A stretch of DNA of 24,900 nt. Source: Oscillospiraceae bacterium (lineage in GTDB: Bacteria > Bacillota > Clostridia > Oscillospirales > Ruminococcaceae). Positions 1 through 7,792 of the stretch are shown in pieces (positions within the stretch are counted from its first letter, which is position 1; every line of letters begins with the position of its first letter). The translations under genes and the position numbers were made by a program. A model generated the notes under the pieces. That model was given only the letters and a program-made list of their open reading frames with translations. It was not told the origin of the DNA and did not search any database. The DNA is taken from the NCBI GenBank assembly GCA_900752435.1, contig CAADVD010000031.1, forward strand, positions 1 to 24,900. Reading direction: 5' to 3'.

Positions 1-1249
1 AAACAAGCCGTGGAATCGTCCTCTCGCTACTGTCGCACCTTGTGTAGGTGCGTGAATTGAAATATCCGGCGGCTAAAATATTACATCCGGAAGCATGGTC
101 GCACCTCGTGTAGGTGCGTGAATTGAAATCTTGTTTGGAGTGCCAAATTCCCAGGCGTTTGAGGTCGCACCTCGTGTAGGTGCGTGAATTGAAATCCGCC
201 AACTCTACAAACAATGTTCCAATCGCGGGTCGCACCTCGTGTAGGTGCGTGAATTGAAATATCAGCTATCTGGTGGATTTCTGCGTATATCACAGTCGCA
301 CCTCGTGTAGGTGCGTGAATTGAAATAATGCATTGAATCAGAGTGGCGTCGGGGTAAACTGTCGCACCTCGTGTAGGTGCGTGAATTGAAATTTTTTTGA
401 CGTTCTTTTTATCGCATGTCCGTAATGTCGCACCTCGTGTAGGTGCGTGAATTGAAATTGTTAATCTTAGGTACGCTTTTAAAATACGTGCATGTCGCAC
501 CTCGTGTAGGTGCGTGAATTGAAATAATCCATCCGCCGAGGTCACCGGTACTAACGTGTGTCGCACCTCGTGTAGGTGCGTGAATTGAAATAGCGGAAAG
601 GAAAATTATATGAGATATTTTTATGTCGCACCTCATGTAGGTGCGTGAATTGAAATGTTTACGATATTTGAAATGTATACATTATCTTTGGTCGCACCTC
701 GTGTAGGTGCGTGAATTGAAATAAGCGGTAATTTGTCATGTTCGAATTAATTAAAAGTCGCACCTCGTGTAGGTGCGTGAATTGAAATGGCAGACAGGAA
801 CCTATTGCTTTCAGCGTTATAGTCGCACCTCGTGTAGGTGCGTGAATTGAAATCGCGTCCTCAATCACGCCCTCGTAGCTGTCCTCTAGTCGCACCTCGT
901 GTAGGTGCGTGAATTGAAATCCCTTGCAAAGCCGACAATGCAATTTGATATCCTGTTGCACCTCGTGTAGGTGCGTGAATTGAAATTCTTCGGCAATTGA
1001 TTGTTGCTAGCTCGCATCAGGTCGCACCTCGTGTAGGTGCGTGAATTGAAATAAACGGGATGAAATCTATTACTGGCTGTCGCATAGTCGCACCTCGTGT
1101 AGGTGCGTGAATTGAAATCGTATATACGGAAATAGTCGACGGATGTCTTCAGTCACACCTCGTGTAGGTGCGTGAATTGAAATGTGTATCCGGTGGACGG
1201 CAGTGCAATCACACCGGGTCGCACCTCGTGTAGGTGCGTGAATTGAAAT
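1..1249 (+). CRISPR. CRISPR array, type I-C-like repeats (19 repeats, leader-distal part)
   Basis: Nineteen 32-bp repeats start at 32, 98, 164, 229, 295, 361, 427, 494, 560, 625, 691, 757, 822, 889, 955, 1021, 1087, 1152 and 1218. They enclose 18 spacers of 33-35 bp; the window opens inside another spacer. The repeat begins GTCGCACCTCGTGTAGG and ends GTGAATTGAAAT. It folds as a 7-bp stem CGCACCT/AGGTGCG with loop CGTGT. Repeats ending in ATTGAAAT with such a stem are typical of type I-C (Cas5d-processed) systems, which puts the transcript on the plus strand, with the leader and newest spacers left of the window. Four repeats carry one substitution each (32: loop; 625: loop; 955: C3 to T; 1152: G4 to A). 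No cas gene is in the window, so the subtype rests on the repeat alone. Confidence 0.97.
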
Positions 1250-1328
1250 AAAGGCAATGAATCGCAAAAACCACTCATGTCAATTTTATCTCCCCCCTCT
1301 CAAACTTTTTCCACAAAAATTACCCAAA
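1250..1328. other. CRISPR trailer / convergent intergenic stretch
   Basis: After the last repeat there are about 35 bases of the size of a spacer but no further repeat, then a pyrimidine-rich stretch (TCTCCCCCCTCTC). No gene, promoter or second leader is visible. It separates the array from the minus-strand LacI gene, whose terminator follows. The first 35 bases could be a leftover spacer from an array once longer on this side. Confidence 0.4.
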
Positions 1329-1378
1329 ATAAAAAAGAGCTCTTCTGTACCTCCATTTAGAAGTACAGAAGAGCTCTT
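1329..1378 (-). terminator. Rho-independent terminator of the LacI-type gene
   Basis: Perfect 16-bp inverted repeat, 1335-1350 against 1363-1378, with a 12-base loop. Read on the minus strand the stem ends in CTCTT followed by TTTTATTTT, a clear U-tract. On the plus strand no T-run follows, so it acts mainly on the minus-strand transcript, 15 bp after its stop codon. Confidence 0.92.
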
Positions 1379-1392
1379 CCAGCATTCTGCCA

Positions 1393-2412
1393 TCACAAAT
1401 TAAACTTAATCTTAATCTCATTTTTAATCGGCACCATATGTGTCTCAAATTTTCCCGTCATCAGCCGGTTAAAAATCGTCTGCATACTCAAAAATCCCTG
1501 CTCATACGGCTGTTGGCAAACCGTAGCATCAATCCAGTTTTCCTGCATCAAACGGCGAATTTCTGCCGTAGCATCACAGCAAACAATAGCCGGACGCCGA
1601 GCTCGGTTGGCCTCCTGCACCGCGCGGATGCCACCGGGAACACCGCCCGATACAAAATACAGCGCCGAAATATCCGAATTCTGCAAAATTTGCAGAGTCA
1701 CACAATAAGCCGTCTCATCTTCATCGTTGCATTCGACCATCTCAGCAATCTCCATGCTGGGAAAATCCGAGCGGCACGCACCAATAAAACCGTGAATCCG
1801 CTGATTGTGCCCCAGCATCTTGACCGAACCGGTGATGATGCCAACCTTGGCCGTTCCATGCGTCAACAGCCCCAACAGCCCAGCCGCCGTTGCACCGCTT
1901 TGCTCGTAATCACAGCCAATGTAAAGTGCGTCTTCCGTATTTTCAATGTTGGCATTGAGCTTAACAACAGCAATGTTGTGAGCAGTCAGCCAATTGATTT
2001 TGTCGGCAACAGCTGTATCGTTGAGCGGTGTCAGCGCAATGGCGTGTACACCTTGTTCCACTAGCCGATCAATCTCCGCAAGCTGCTCCTCAACATGATA
2101 CCCTTTGAGCTGACGCAAGTGCATCTTCATAGAAAAATCGCTGTATTCCTTTTGCGCGGCATACAACCCTTCCAACACTTCCTCATAAAAAGGATTTCCG
2201 ATGCTGTTGAGCAGAACGCCTACTTGAATCGGATTGTTGCGGCTGGCCAATGCCTTGCCGGCACGGTTTGGGGTATAGCCCAATTCTTCTGCAATTTTGC
2301 AAATGCGCTTGGCGACATCGGCGTTGATGCCATCGCGATTGTTCAGCGCACGATCCACAGTCCCTCGGGAAACGCCTGCGTATTCTGCAATTTGTTTGAT
2401 GGTTACCGGCAT
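1393..2412 (-). CDS. LacI-family transcriptional regulator with periplasmic-binding-protein-like sensor domain
   Basis: 339 aa, the usual LacI-family length. Residues 1-50 hold the LacI helix-turn-helix and hinge: TIKQIAEYAGVSRGTVDRAL followed by LGYTPNRAGKALASR. Residues 62-335 are a type I periplasmic-binding-protein fold (VGVLLNSIGNPFYEEVLEG, then a TGSVKMLGHNQRIHGF segment), which in this family binds a sugar or related small ligand. The N-terminal sensor part resembles substrate-binding proteins of sugar ABC transporters (Peripla_BP_4 type); the ligand cannot be read from sequence. A good ribosome binding site (AGGAG) precedes the ATG. It lies 33 bp downstream of the DUF815 gene on the same strand and probably shares its promoter; no sugar-use genes are adjacent, so its targets are probably elsewhere. 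Confidence 0.92.
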   Translation of the reverse strand: MPVTIKQIAEYAGVSRGTVDRALNNRDGINADVAKRICKIAEELGYTPNRAGKALASRNNPIQVGVLLNSIGNPFYEEVLEGLYAAQKEYSDFSMKMHLRQLKGYHVEEQLAEIDRLVEQGVHAIALTPLNDTAVADKINWLTAHNIAVVKLNANIENTEDALYIGCDYEQSGATAAGLLGLLTHGTAKVGIITGSVKMLGHNQRIHGFIGACRSDFPSMEIAEMVECNDEDETAYCVTLQILQNSDISALYFVSGGVPGGIRAVQEANRARRPAIVCCDATAEIRRLMQENWIDATVCQQPYEQGFLSMQTIFNRLMTGKFETHMVPIKNEIKIKFNL

Positions 2413-2445
2413 AAAAAATTTCTCCTATCGTGCCGCGTGAGGCGG

Positions 2446-3717
2446 TTACAGCGGCAAATTCAAGCTGACGCGTCCCTCCACATAATCGATGTACTGTCTG
2501 GCCACACGGCCGGAACGGCTTGCCTTCTTCATTGCAAAGGTGTTCGCACCGCGGCGGAGCGTTTCTTCATCCACGTCCAAACCGCGTTCTTTGGCAATTT
2601 CGCAGACAATTTCGAGAAAGTCCGGCAGATTCGGCTTTGTAAAGGTAATCGTTAAGCCAAAGCGGTCAGCAAGCGACGCATTTTCATCACGCGTATCACT
2701 GGCGTGCAGTTCATTGCCCTCACGGGAGGAAAACGTCTCTTTGATCAGGTGGCGGCGATTGGTGGTGGCGTAGATGAGGACGTTTTCCGGCATGGCGTTC
2801 AGCGAGCCTTCCAGCACAGCCTTCAGCGTGTTGAAGCATTCATCATTTTCGTTGAATGTCAAATCATCAATGAAAATGATAAAGCGCAGCGGCACATTTT
2901 CAATGGCTTTCAGAAGATTATTGATATAAAGAATGTCCTCTTTGGCAATCTGAATCATGCGCAGTCCCTGATTGTGATATTCATTTAAAATGGCGTTGAC
3001 CGTAGTGGATTTGCCCGTTCCGCGGTCACCGTAGAGCAAAACATTGTTGGCTGGCTTTTTGTGAATGAAGCTGAGAGTGTTGTCCATGATTTGTCGTTTT
3101 TGCAGTTCGTATTTTTTCAGGCTGGTCAGGCTGACCGGTTCAAAACGCTTGACCGGCGTAACCGTGGAGCCGTCGGCAAAATAGAACGCATAGTATTTGG
3201 CAAACATGGAAACGCCGTTGCGAAAATGGAAATCGGCCATTTCGTGCAAGTTATCGCCCCAGTGACGGAATTGTGCAAAGGCTTCCGGCGTACTGGTGTA
3301 ATTCGGAAATTGGGCAACGATATCCGCTTTTTTCGGAAACAGCGCAGTGATAGCCTCTTTGAGGTCAGCGCTGGTGATACCAGCCAGCATATAGAAAGCG
3401 TGCAGGTCATACTTAGCGGCTTGTTTGATGGCCTCCGGCATATGCATAAATTTTTCATGCGCACACAGAGTGGTAAACACGTTCTTATCGTACAAAATCA
3501 AGTCAAACAAATAGTCCGGCAGATTGCCCGGATATTCACTTTGATACAGCTTGGCGCAAATGCCGCTGTAATCGCTGGCGATTCTGGTGAAATCGGGTTT
3601 GTCAGCACACAGCTCCTTCAGCAGATGCCGGTATTTTTTGACTAGCTTATCTTTTTTGACTTGTTGATAAACGGACACGCCGGAAAGCATGTCCAGTACA
3701 GTGATGGCTTTATCCAT
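2446..3717 (-). CDS. DUF815-family AAA+ ATPase
   Basis: 423 aa, normal for the DUF815 family (P-loop ATPases of unknown role common in Clostridia and proteobacteria). The N-terminal 200 residues are mostly helical. The ATPase module follows: Walker A GDRGTGKST at 230-238, Walker B RFIIFIDD at 278-285, then a sensor-like segment VLIYATTNRRHLI and a C-terminal arginine-rich lid region (SRSGRVARQYIDYVEGR). The aromatic-rich middle (FAKYYAFYFADGS) is typical of the family. The start is preceded by GGAG at about 11 bases, and a sigma-A promoter lies 70 bp upstream. It is first in a two-gene minus-strand unit with the LacI-type regulator. No partner or substrate can be inferred. Confidence 0.9.
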   Translation of the reverse strand: MDKAITVLDMLSGVSVYQQVKKDKLVKKYRHLLKELCADKPDFTRIASDYSGICAKLYQSEYPGNLPDYLFDLILYDKNVFTTLCAHEKFMHMPEAIKQAAKYDLHAFYMLAGITSADLKEAITALFPKKADIVAQFPNYTSTPEAFAQFRHWGDNLHEMADFHFRNGVSMFAKYYAFYFADGSTVTPVKRFEPVSLTSLKKYELQKRQIMDNTLSFIHKKPANNVLLYGDRGTGKSTTVNAILNEYHNQGLRMIQIAKEDILYINNLLKAIENVPLRFIIFIDDLTFNENDECFNTLKAVLEGSLNAMPENVLIYATTNRRHLIKETFSSREGNELHASDTRDENASLADRFGLTITFTKPNLPDFLEIVCEIAKERGLDVDEETLRRGANTFAMKKASRSGRVARQYIDYVEGRVSLNLPL

Positions 3718-3784
3718 GATGCAAAAGGCTCCATTCTACATAAGATGAACGGTGCGGCAAGGCGCAGCCGTTGAAACTCCTCTA

Positions 3785-3813
3785 ATTGTACAATGTTTTT
3801 ACTAGGAATGCAA
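3785..3813 (-). promoter_or_regulatory. Sigma-A promoter for DUF815-LacI unit
   Basis: On the minus strand TTGCAT, 17 bases, TACAAT. Transcription would start near 3778, giving a leader of about 60 bases before the DUF815 start. Four of six and five of six consensus matches with ideal spacing. Confidence 0.7.
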
Positions 3814-3872
3814 TTGGAAATTCGACCAATTAAGCGTTGGTTTGTGGTAAAGTTTTGGAGGATGAGGGAGAA

Positions 3873-3888
3873 GTTTAAACATTTAAAC
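3873..3888. promoter_or_regulatory. Inverted repeat GTTTAAA-N2-TTTAAAC, possible operator
   Basis: A perfect 7-bp dyad with a 2-base centre lies between the divergent DUF815 and prenyltransferase-like genes. A weak promoter for the rightward gene may follow (GTGGCA, 18 bases, TAAAAT ending near 3943), which would put the dyad just upstream of its -35 region. Being A/T-rich, the dyad could be chance; a regulator is not identified. Confidence 0.35.
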
Positions 3889-3984
3889 GGGTAGGACAAC
3901 CAAAAAGTAAGTGGCATAGATTAAATTTACATGATAAAATAGAAGACAATCAAAAAGAAATTTGTAAAGGACGGGGTAAAATTA

Positions 3985-4830
3985 ATGAATCGTACAGAAG
4001 CCGTTTTAGCTGATATTAAAGAAATCATATCACATCGGTACGACAATGGAGCCGATTTATGGAGTACGCCAGATTGTAAATTGCTGAAGGGCGCTCCGTT
4101 TACCACGTTAGAAAGCGCCCTGTATTTGCTTGAATTAGGAGTTTTTTCAGATGATTTGATTTTAAAGAATACCGCTGAACTAATCTTTCGCACATGGAGA
4201 GAAGACGGTCGGTTTAAAACCTCGCCCACCGGAGGAATCTATCCCTGTCATACGGCTTTAGCCGTTAAGGTGCTTTGTTCTATGGGATATGCCGATGATG
4301 ATCGAATTCAAAAATCATTTCAGTATTTTTTTAAAACGCAGCAGCCGGATGGCGGATGGAAATGCAACAAATATAGTTTTGGAAGAGGACCAGAAACGGA
4401 ATATTCAACGCCATACACCACACTAGTGATTTTAGATGCTTTTCGCTTTGCCAATTTCATGAATTACGAACTAATTTTAGACAAGGCGGTTGACTTTTTA
4501 TTGGAACATTGGACAATCAAAAAGCCGATTAGTCCTTGTCATTATGGAATCGGTTCGCGATTTATGCGGGTAGAATATCCGTTTCGCGGATATAATTTAT
4601 TCTATTATGTCTACGTTTTGTCCTTCTACCAACGCGCTCAAAAAGACGAGCGGTTTTTAGATGCGTTTAGAAGTTTGGCATCCCAAACAGTTAACGATCA
4701 AATCGTTGTGGAACGTGTTGTGCCCAAGCTCTCTAAACTGTCCTTTTGCAGAAAAGGCCAGCCCAGTACATTTGCCACGAAGCGTTATCAGGAAATCTTG
4801 CAGAATTTACAACAGTCTATTTGCAAATAG
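3985..4830 (+). CDS. Prenyltransferase/squalene-oxidase-like alpha-alpha toroid protein
   Basis: 281 aa. The clearest motif is QQPDGGW at 119-125, the QW-type repeat of terpene cyclases and protein prenyltransferase beta chains; helical repeats flank it (SALYLLELGVFSDD near 44-57, TPYTTLVILDAFRFANF near 142-158, FLLEHWTIKKP near 171). At this length it is about half a true squalene-hopene cyclase, and no DxDD catalytic motif is visible, so cyclase activity is unlikely. Related stand-alone proteins are usually annotated only by fold. It is preceded by GGACGGGG at a suitable distance from the ATG. The gene stands alone between two promoters; no terminator is obvious before the ilvB promoter. 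Its base composition is poorer in G+C than that of ilvB next to it. Function unknown. Confidence 0.75.
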   Translation: MNRTEAVLADIKEIISHRYDNGADLWSTPDCKLLKGAPFTTLESALYLLELGVFSDDLILKNTAELIFRTWREDGRFKTSPTGGIYPCHTALAVKVLCSMGYADDDRIQKSFQYFFKTQQPDGGWKCNKYSFGRGPETEYSTPYTTLVILDAFRFANFMNYELILDKAVDFLLEHWTIKKPISPCHYGIGSRFMRVEYPFRGYNLFYYVYVLSFYQRAQKDERFLDAFRSLASQTVNDQIVVERVVPKLSKLSFCRKGQPSTFATKRYQEILQNLQQSICK

Positions 4831-4892
4831 CAAAATATCGCATCAACAAATAAAATACACGAATAGAACCTGCAATGAAAAGTAAAAAACAG

Positions 4893-4921
4893 TTGAATCC
4901 CCATCCAAAATCCGCTATAAT
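4893..4921 (+). promoter_or_regulatory. Sigma-A promoter of ilvBN
   Basis: TTGAAT, 17 bases, TATAAT. Transcription would begin near 4928, so a longer ilvB reading from an in-frame ATG at 4875 is ruled out as the main product. The leader before ilvB is only about 50 bases, too short for a T-box or leader-peptide attenuator. Confidence 0.8.
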
Positions 4922-4929
4922 AATCAATA

Positions 4930-4948
4930 AAGCGAAAATTTTCCGCTT
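4930..4948. promoter_or_regulatory. Short dyad at the ilvB transcription start
   Basis: AAGCG/CGCTT arms around AAAATTTTC, placed at +3 to +21 relative to the predicted start of transcription. The position fits a repressor operator or a small 5' hairpin; there is no U-tract, so it is not a terminator. Confidence 0.35.
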
Positions 4949-4979
4949 CTATGATTTTACAAACAGAAAGGGTGTTCAA

Positions 4980-6596
4980 ATGATAACAGCTGCACAGGCT
5001 ATGGTCAAATGCTTACAGGAGGAACAGATTTCCGTTGTCTTCGGTTATCCGGGTGCTGCTATCTGCCCTTTTTACGACGCATTATCCAAAACTGACATCA
5101 AACATATCCTTGTTCGTCACGAACAAAACGCAGGCCATTCCGCGAATGGCTATGCGCGCATCACCGGCAAACCAGCGGTTGCCGTTGCCACCTCCGGTCC
5201 CGGCGCACTCAACCTGATTGCCTCCATCGCCACCGCCTACATGGATTCCATTCCGCTGGTGGTCATCACCGGACAGGTATCCAGCGAACTTTTAGGGCGT
5301 GATGTATTCCAGGAAGCGGACATCACCGGCGCGGTCGAACCGTTCAGCAAATACAGCTACATCGTCAAGGACGCCACGCAGATTCCGCGTATTTTTAAGG
5401 AAGCGTTCTATCTTGCCGGGACCGGCCGCCCAGGGCCTGTTATCATCGACGTACCACAGGATGTGCAGATGGAAAAAATTCCGTTCGACTATCCTAAAGA
5501 AGTTTCCTTGCGAAGTTATAAACCGACGGTCAAAGGCCATCCAGGACAAATCAAACGCGTCCTGACCGCCATCAAGCACGCGAAAAAGCCGTTGATTATG
5601 GCGGGCGGCGGCGTGTTTGCCTCCGATGCACAGAAAGAATTGCAGGAATTCTCCCGCAAGGCCAACATTCCGGTAATCAGTACCATGATGGGTATTGGCG
5701 CGGTTCCGTGCAGCGGCGAATTGTACTTCGGTATGGTCGGCATGCATGGCTGTAAAACGGCCAACAACGCGGTACTGCAATCCGATTTGCTGATTCTCAT
5801 CGGTGCACGCGCCGGTGACCGCGCAGTCAAATCGCCGTCCGCTGTCAATGCGGCGACAAAGGTCATTCACATTGATATTGACCCAGCAGAAATCGGCAAA
5901 AACCTTGATGTCGATATTCCAATTGTCGGCGATGCCCGAACAATTCTTGCAGAGCTGAACCAAAAGATTGCACCGGTTGCTGACGAATCGTGGCTGAATC
6001 ATTTGCGCGAACTGCGTGACCGCGATGTGCGCGCGGAAAAAACGTATGACAACTGCATCAACCCGAAAGCGTTCATCCGCATGCTGTCCGCAAAAGCGGA
6101 GAAGGATGCGGTGGTTGTAGCTGATGTTGGACAAAATCAGATTTGGACGGCCAACCATTTCACCGTGCAGGACGGCCGCTTTTTGACTTCCGGCGGCATG
6201 GGCACCATGGGCTATGCCATTCCGGCGGCCGTGGGCGCAAAGCTTGCTGATTATGACAAGCAGGTCTTTGCGATTTGCGGCGACGGTTCGTTCCAGATGT
6301 CCATGATGGAGCTGGGCACCATCAAACAAAATGAAATTCCAGTAAAAATCATTGTGATGACCAACAATGTACTGGGTATGGTGCGCGAATTGCAGGAAAA
6401 GTTCTATGCCGGAAACGAAACGGCGGTCTGCTTGGCAGGAAGCCCCAACATCGCCCAACTCGCGAATTCGTATGGTATCCGTTCCCGCCGTCTGTATTCC
6501 ATGGATGAGATGGAAGCGGCCATCGATGAATTGTTGCAGGCGGATGAACCGTATTTGCTCGAATGCATGGTTTCCGCCGCAGAATCGACACTGTAA
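4980..6596 (+). CDS. ilvB: Acetolactate synthase (acetohydroxyacid synthase) large, catalytic subunit
   Basis: Condenses pyruvate with pyruvate or 2-ketobutyrate, the first shared step of valine, leucine and isoleucine synthesis; uses thiamine diphosphate, Mg and FAD in the cytoplasm. 538 aa from the chosen start. N-terminal ThDP domain: FGYPGAAICPFYDAL and RHEQNAGHSANGYAR with catalytic Glu48. Central FAD/transhydrogenase-like domain about 190-330. C-terminal ThDP-binding motif GDGS at 434 through NN at 462-463. The ATG at 4980 is chosen because AAAGGGTG precedes it and a promoter lies between it and the earlier in-frame ATG. It is 13 bp upstream of ilvN, the regulatory subunit. Some catabolic acetolactate synthases are similar, but the ilvN neighbour settles the biosynthetic role. 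The C-terminus ends soon after the ThDP domain, slightly shorter than many homologues. Confidence 0.96.
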   Translation: MITAAQAMVKCLQEEQISVVFGYPGAAICPFYDALSKTDIKHILVRHEQNAGHSANGYARITGKPAVAVATSGPGALNLIASIATAYMDSIPLVVITGQVSSELLGRDVFQEADITGAVEPFSKYSYIVKDATQIPRIFKEAFYLAGTGRPGPVIIDVPQDVQMEKIPFDYPKEVSLRSYKPTVKGHPGQIKRVLTAIKHAKKPLIMAGGGVFASDAQKELQEFSRKANIPVISTMMGIGAVPCSGELYFGMVGMHGCKTANNAVLQSDLLILIGARAGDRAVKSPSAVNAATKVIHIDIDPAEIGKNLDVDIPIVGDARTILAELNQKIAPVADESWLNHLRELRDRDVRAEKTYDNCINPKAFIRMLSAKAEKDAVVVADVGQNQIWTANHFTVQDGRFLTSGGMGTMGYAIPAAVGAKLADYDKQVFAICGDGSFQMSMMELGTIKQNEIPVKIIVMTNNVLGMVRELQEKFYAGNETAVCLAGSPNIAQLANSYGIRSRRLYSMDEMEAAIDELLQADEPYLLECMVSAAESTL

Positions 6597-6609
6597 GGAG
6601 GGCACGCTG

Positions 6610-7098
6610 ATGAAACATACCATATCCATTTTGGTGGAGAACCACGCTGGCGTTCTGTCGCGGATTTCCGGCCTGTTTTCCCGCCGTGGCTTTAACATTG
6701 ACTCCCTCGCTGTGGGGATTACCGACGATCCGACCATTTCGCGCATCACCATCATTGTCAATGGGGACGCGTATACGGTGGAGCAGGTGGAAAAACAGCT
6801 CAACAAGCTCATTGACGTCATCAAGCTCAAACGCTTGGCGCCCGAAGAAACCATCAGCCGCGAGCTGATGCTGGTCAAAGTGGCCTGCAACGCCAAAAAC
6901 CGCGGCGACATCATCGACATTGCGCGCGTCATGCAGTCCAAAATTTCCGATATTTCTCCGACCACCATCACCATTGAAATTTCCGATACCACGGAACAAT
7001 TGGAGATTTTGCAGGAACTGCTGAAGCCTTATGGAATTTTGGAGGTTGTCCGTACTGGCACGATTGCATTGCAAAAAGGGCACGAAATCATCAATTGA
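6610..7098 (+). CDS. ilvN: Acetolactate synthase small, regulatory subunit
   Basis: 162 aa, standard for the short IlvN/IlvH type. Residues 4-75 form an ACT domain (ISILVENHAGVLSRISGLFS, then RGFNIDSLAVG), which binds valine and passes feedback inhibition to the large subunit; the second ACT-like half (LMLVKVACNAKNRGDIIDIA) follows. A strong AGGAGG sits directly after the ilvB stop, 8 bases before the ATG, so the two are co-translated as an operon. The DNA after the stop is broken accessory material rather than the ilvC gene that often follows in related genomes; ilvC appears 3.2 kb downstream. Confidence 0.95.
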   Translation: MKHTISILVENHAGVLSRISGLFSRRGFNIDSLAVGITDDPTISRITIIVNGDAYTVEQVEKQLNKLIDVIKLKRLAPEETISRELMLVKVACNAKNRGDIIDIARVMQSKISDISPTTITIEISDTTEQLEILQELLKPYGILEVVRTGTIALQKGHEIIN

Positions 7099-7103
7099 TA
7101 GGG

Positions 7104-7205
7104 ATTGATGAAAAAATCCGTTCGTTACAGGGAGATTTGGAGAAATCCCGGCAGGAAGCGGAGAAAGCACAGAAACAGGCGGAGGGTTGCTTACAGCCCT
7201 TTTAG
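7104..7205 (+). pseudogene. Coding remnant with coiled-coil composition
   Basis: Starting six bases after the ilvN stop, one frame reads 33 codons of protein-like, charged heptad sequence (IDEKIRSLQGDLEKSRQ, then EAEKAQKQAEG) and ends at TAG. There is no ATG/GTG start or ribosome binding site in this frame; the only possible start is a TTG overlapping the ilvN stop. It looks like the internal or C-terminal piece of a lost gene, left at the edge of the accessory segment. A different plus-strand frame through the same bases is longer but has an implausible arginine-rich composition. Confidence 0.45.
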
Positions 7206-7252
7206 CTGCCATAAAGCGAATTCTCACCGGTTAGTTATGAGCGGCGAAGCTG

Positions 7253-7366
7253 TTCATTTTACTCTTGATTGGATAGTGGGGATTCGCTATTTTTTTGAAA
7301 AATGCACGGAAATTAATATTGTTTTAGTAGAATGATCAAGTAATAGAGAACGACAAATCGGAATTT
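7253..7366 (+). repeat. Direct repeat, copy 1 (upstream of DUF3788 gene)
   Basis: Near-identical to 7793-7906 at a constant offset of 540 bp. The core 7266-7366 (101 bp) has only two mismatches, and the first 13 bp are more diverged. It carries a promoter and, at its end, the dyad ACAAAT-CGGA-ATTTGT (7353-7368). Identity stops just before the two different ribosome binding sites and genes. Confidence 0.92.
7295..7322 (+). promoter_or_regulatory. Promoter inside repeat copy 1
   Basis: TTGAAA, 16 bases, TATTGT. It would start transcription about 50 bases before the DUF3788 ATG. The same sequence recurs 540 bp downstream, so both genes would be expressed alike. Confidence 0.5.
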
Positions 7367-7378
7367 GTAGAGGTATTT

Positions 7379-7789
7379 ATGTACGAACGAATGCTCAATA
7401 AACAAGGAACACCCAACATAGAAGAAATGACAAAATTTTGTGGTGAAAATTCAGAAAGATTTTCTTTACTTAATGAATGGTTAGTATCTACCTTTAATAC
7501 GGAGAAAAAAGTTGTTTTTCCTTATGGAAATAAATATGGTTGGGGAATAGGACATTATAAAAAGAAAAAGCTTATGTGCAATATCTTTGCTGAAAACGGT
7601 GCATTTACAGTTATGATGAGACTAACGAATGTGCAATATGAAACAATTTATGATGAGATGAAAAAGTACACTCAAGAGTTTATTGATAAAAAATATCCTT
7701 GTGGCGATGGTGGCTGGATACAATATCGAGTTATATGCCAAGAACACTATGAGGATATAAAGAAACTACTGGAAGTTAAATGTTTGTGA
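7379..7789 (+). CDS. DUF3788 family protein
   Basis: 136 aa, full length for DUF3788 (small cytosolic proteins of unknown function, common in Firmicutes accessory regions). Family hallmarks are visible: VVFPYGNKYGWGIGHYKKKK near residues 45-64, GAFTVMMRL near 74-82, and the C-terminal KYPCGDGGWIQYRV near 105-118. No signal peptide or membrane segment. AGAGG precedes the ATG by about six bases. The gene is A/T-rich in comparison with ilvBN before it and lies between two copies of a direct repeat, which suggests that it arrived as a separate unit. No function can be assigned. Confidence 0.85.
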   Translation: MYERMLNKQGTPNIEEMTKFCGENSERFSLLNEWLVSTFNTEKKVVFPYGNKYGWGIGHYKKKKLMCNIFAENGAFTVMMRLTNVQYETIYDEMKKYTQEFIDKKYPCGDGGWIQYRVICQEHYEDIKKLLEVKCL

Positions 7790-7792
7790 TGA

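Noticed and set aside
81..1267. Several minus-strand ORFs with repeated ISIHAPTRGAT or FQFTHLHEVR peptides
   Set aside because: They are translations of the CRISPR repeats; the peptide period equals the repeat-plus-spacer unit and there are no ribosome binding sites.
3642..3917. Minus-strand ORF of 91 codons overlapping the DUF815 start
   Set aside because: It begins upstream of the DUF815 promoter and overlaps the real gene in another frame.
4875..4979. N-terminal extension of IlvB from an upstream ATG
   Set aside because: The promoter (4893-4921) lies inside this extension, and a ribosome binding site precedes the ATG at 4980; homologues begin with MITAAQA-like sequence.
4928..4979. T-box or leader-peptide attenuator for ilvB
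   Set aside because: The leader is about 50 bases, with no specifier hairpin, T-box sequence, terminator or Leu/Val/Ile codon run.
5292..6992. Minus-strand ORF of 566 codons opposite ilvB-ilvN
   Set aside because: Shadow of the ilvB reading frame in G+C-richer DNA; no family features, no ribosome binding site, and the plus-strand enzyme motifs are complete.
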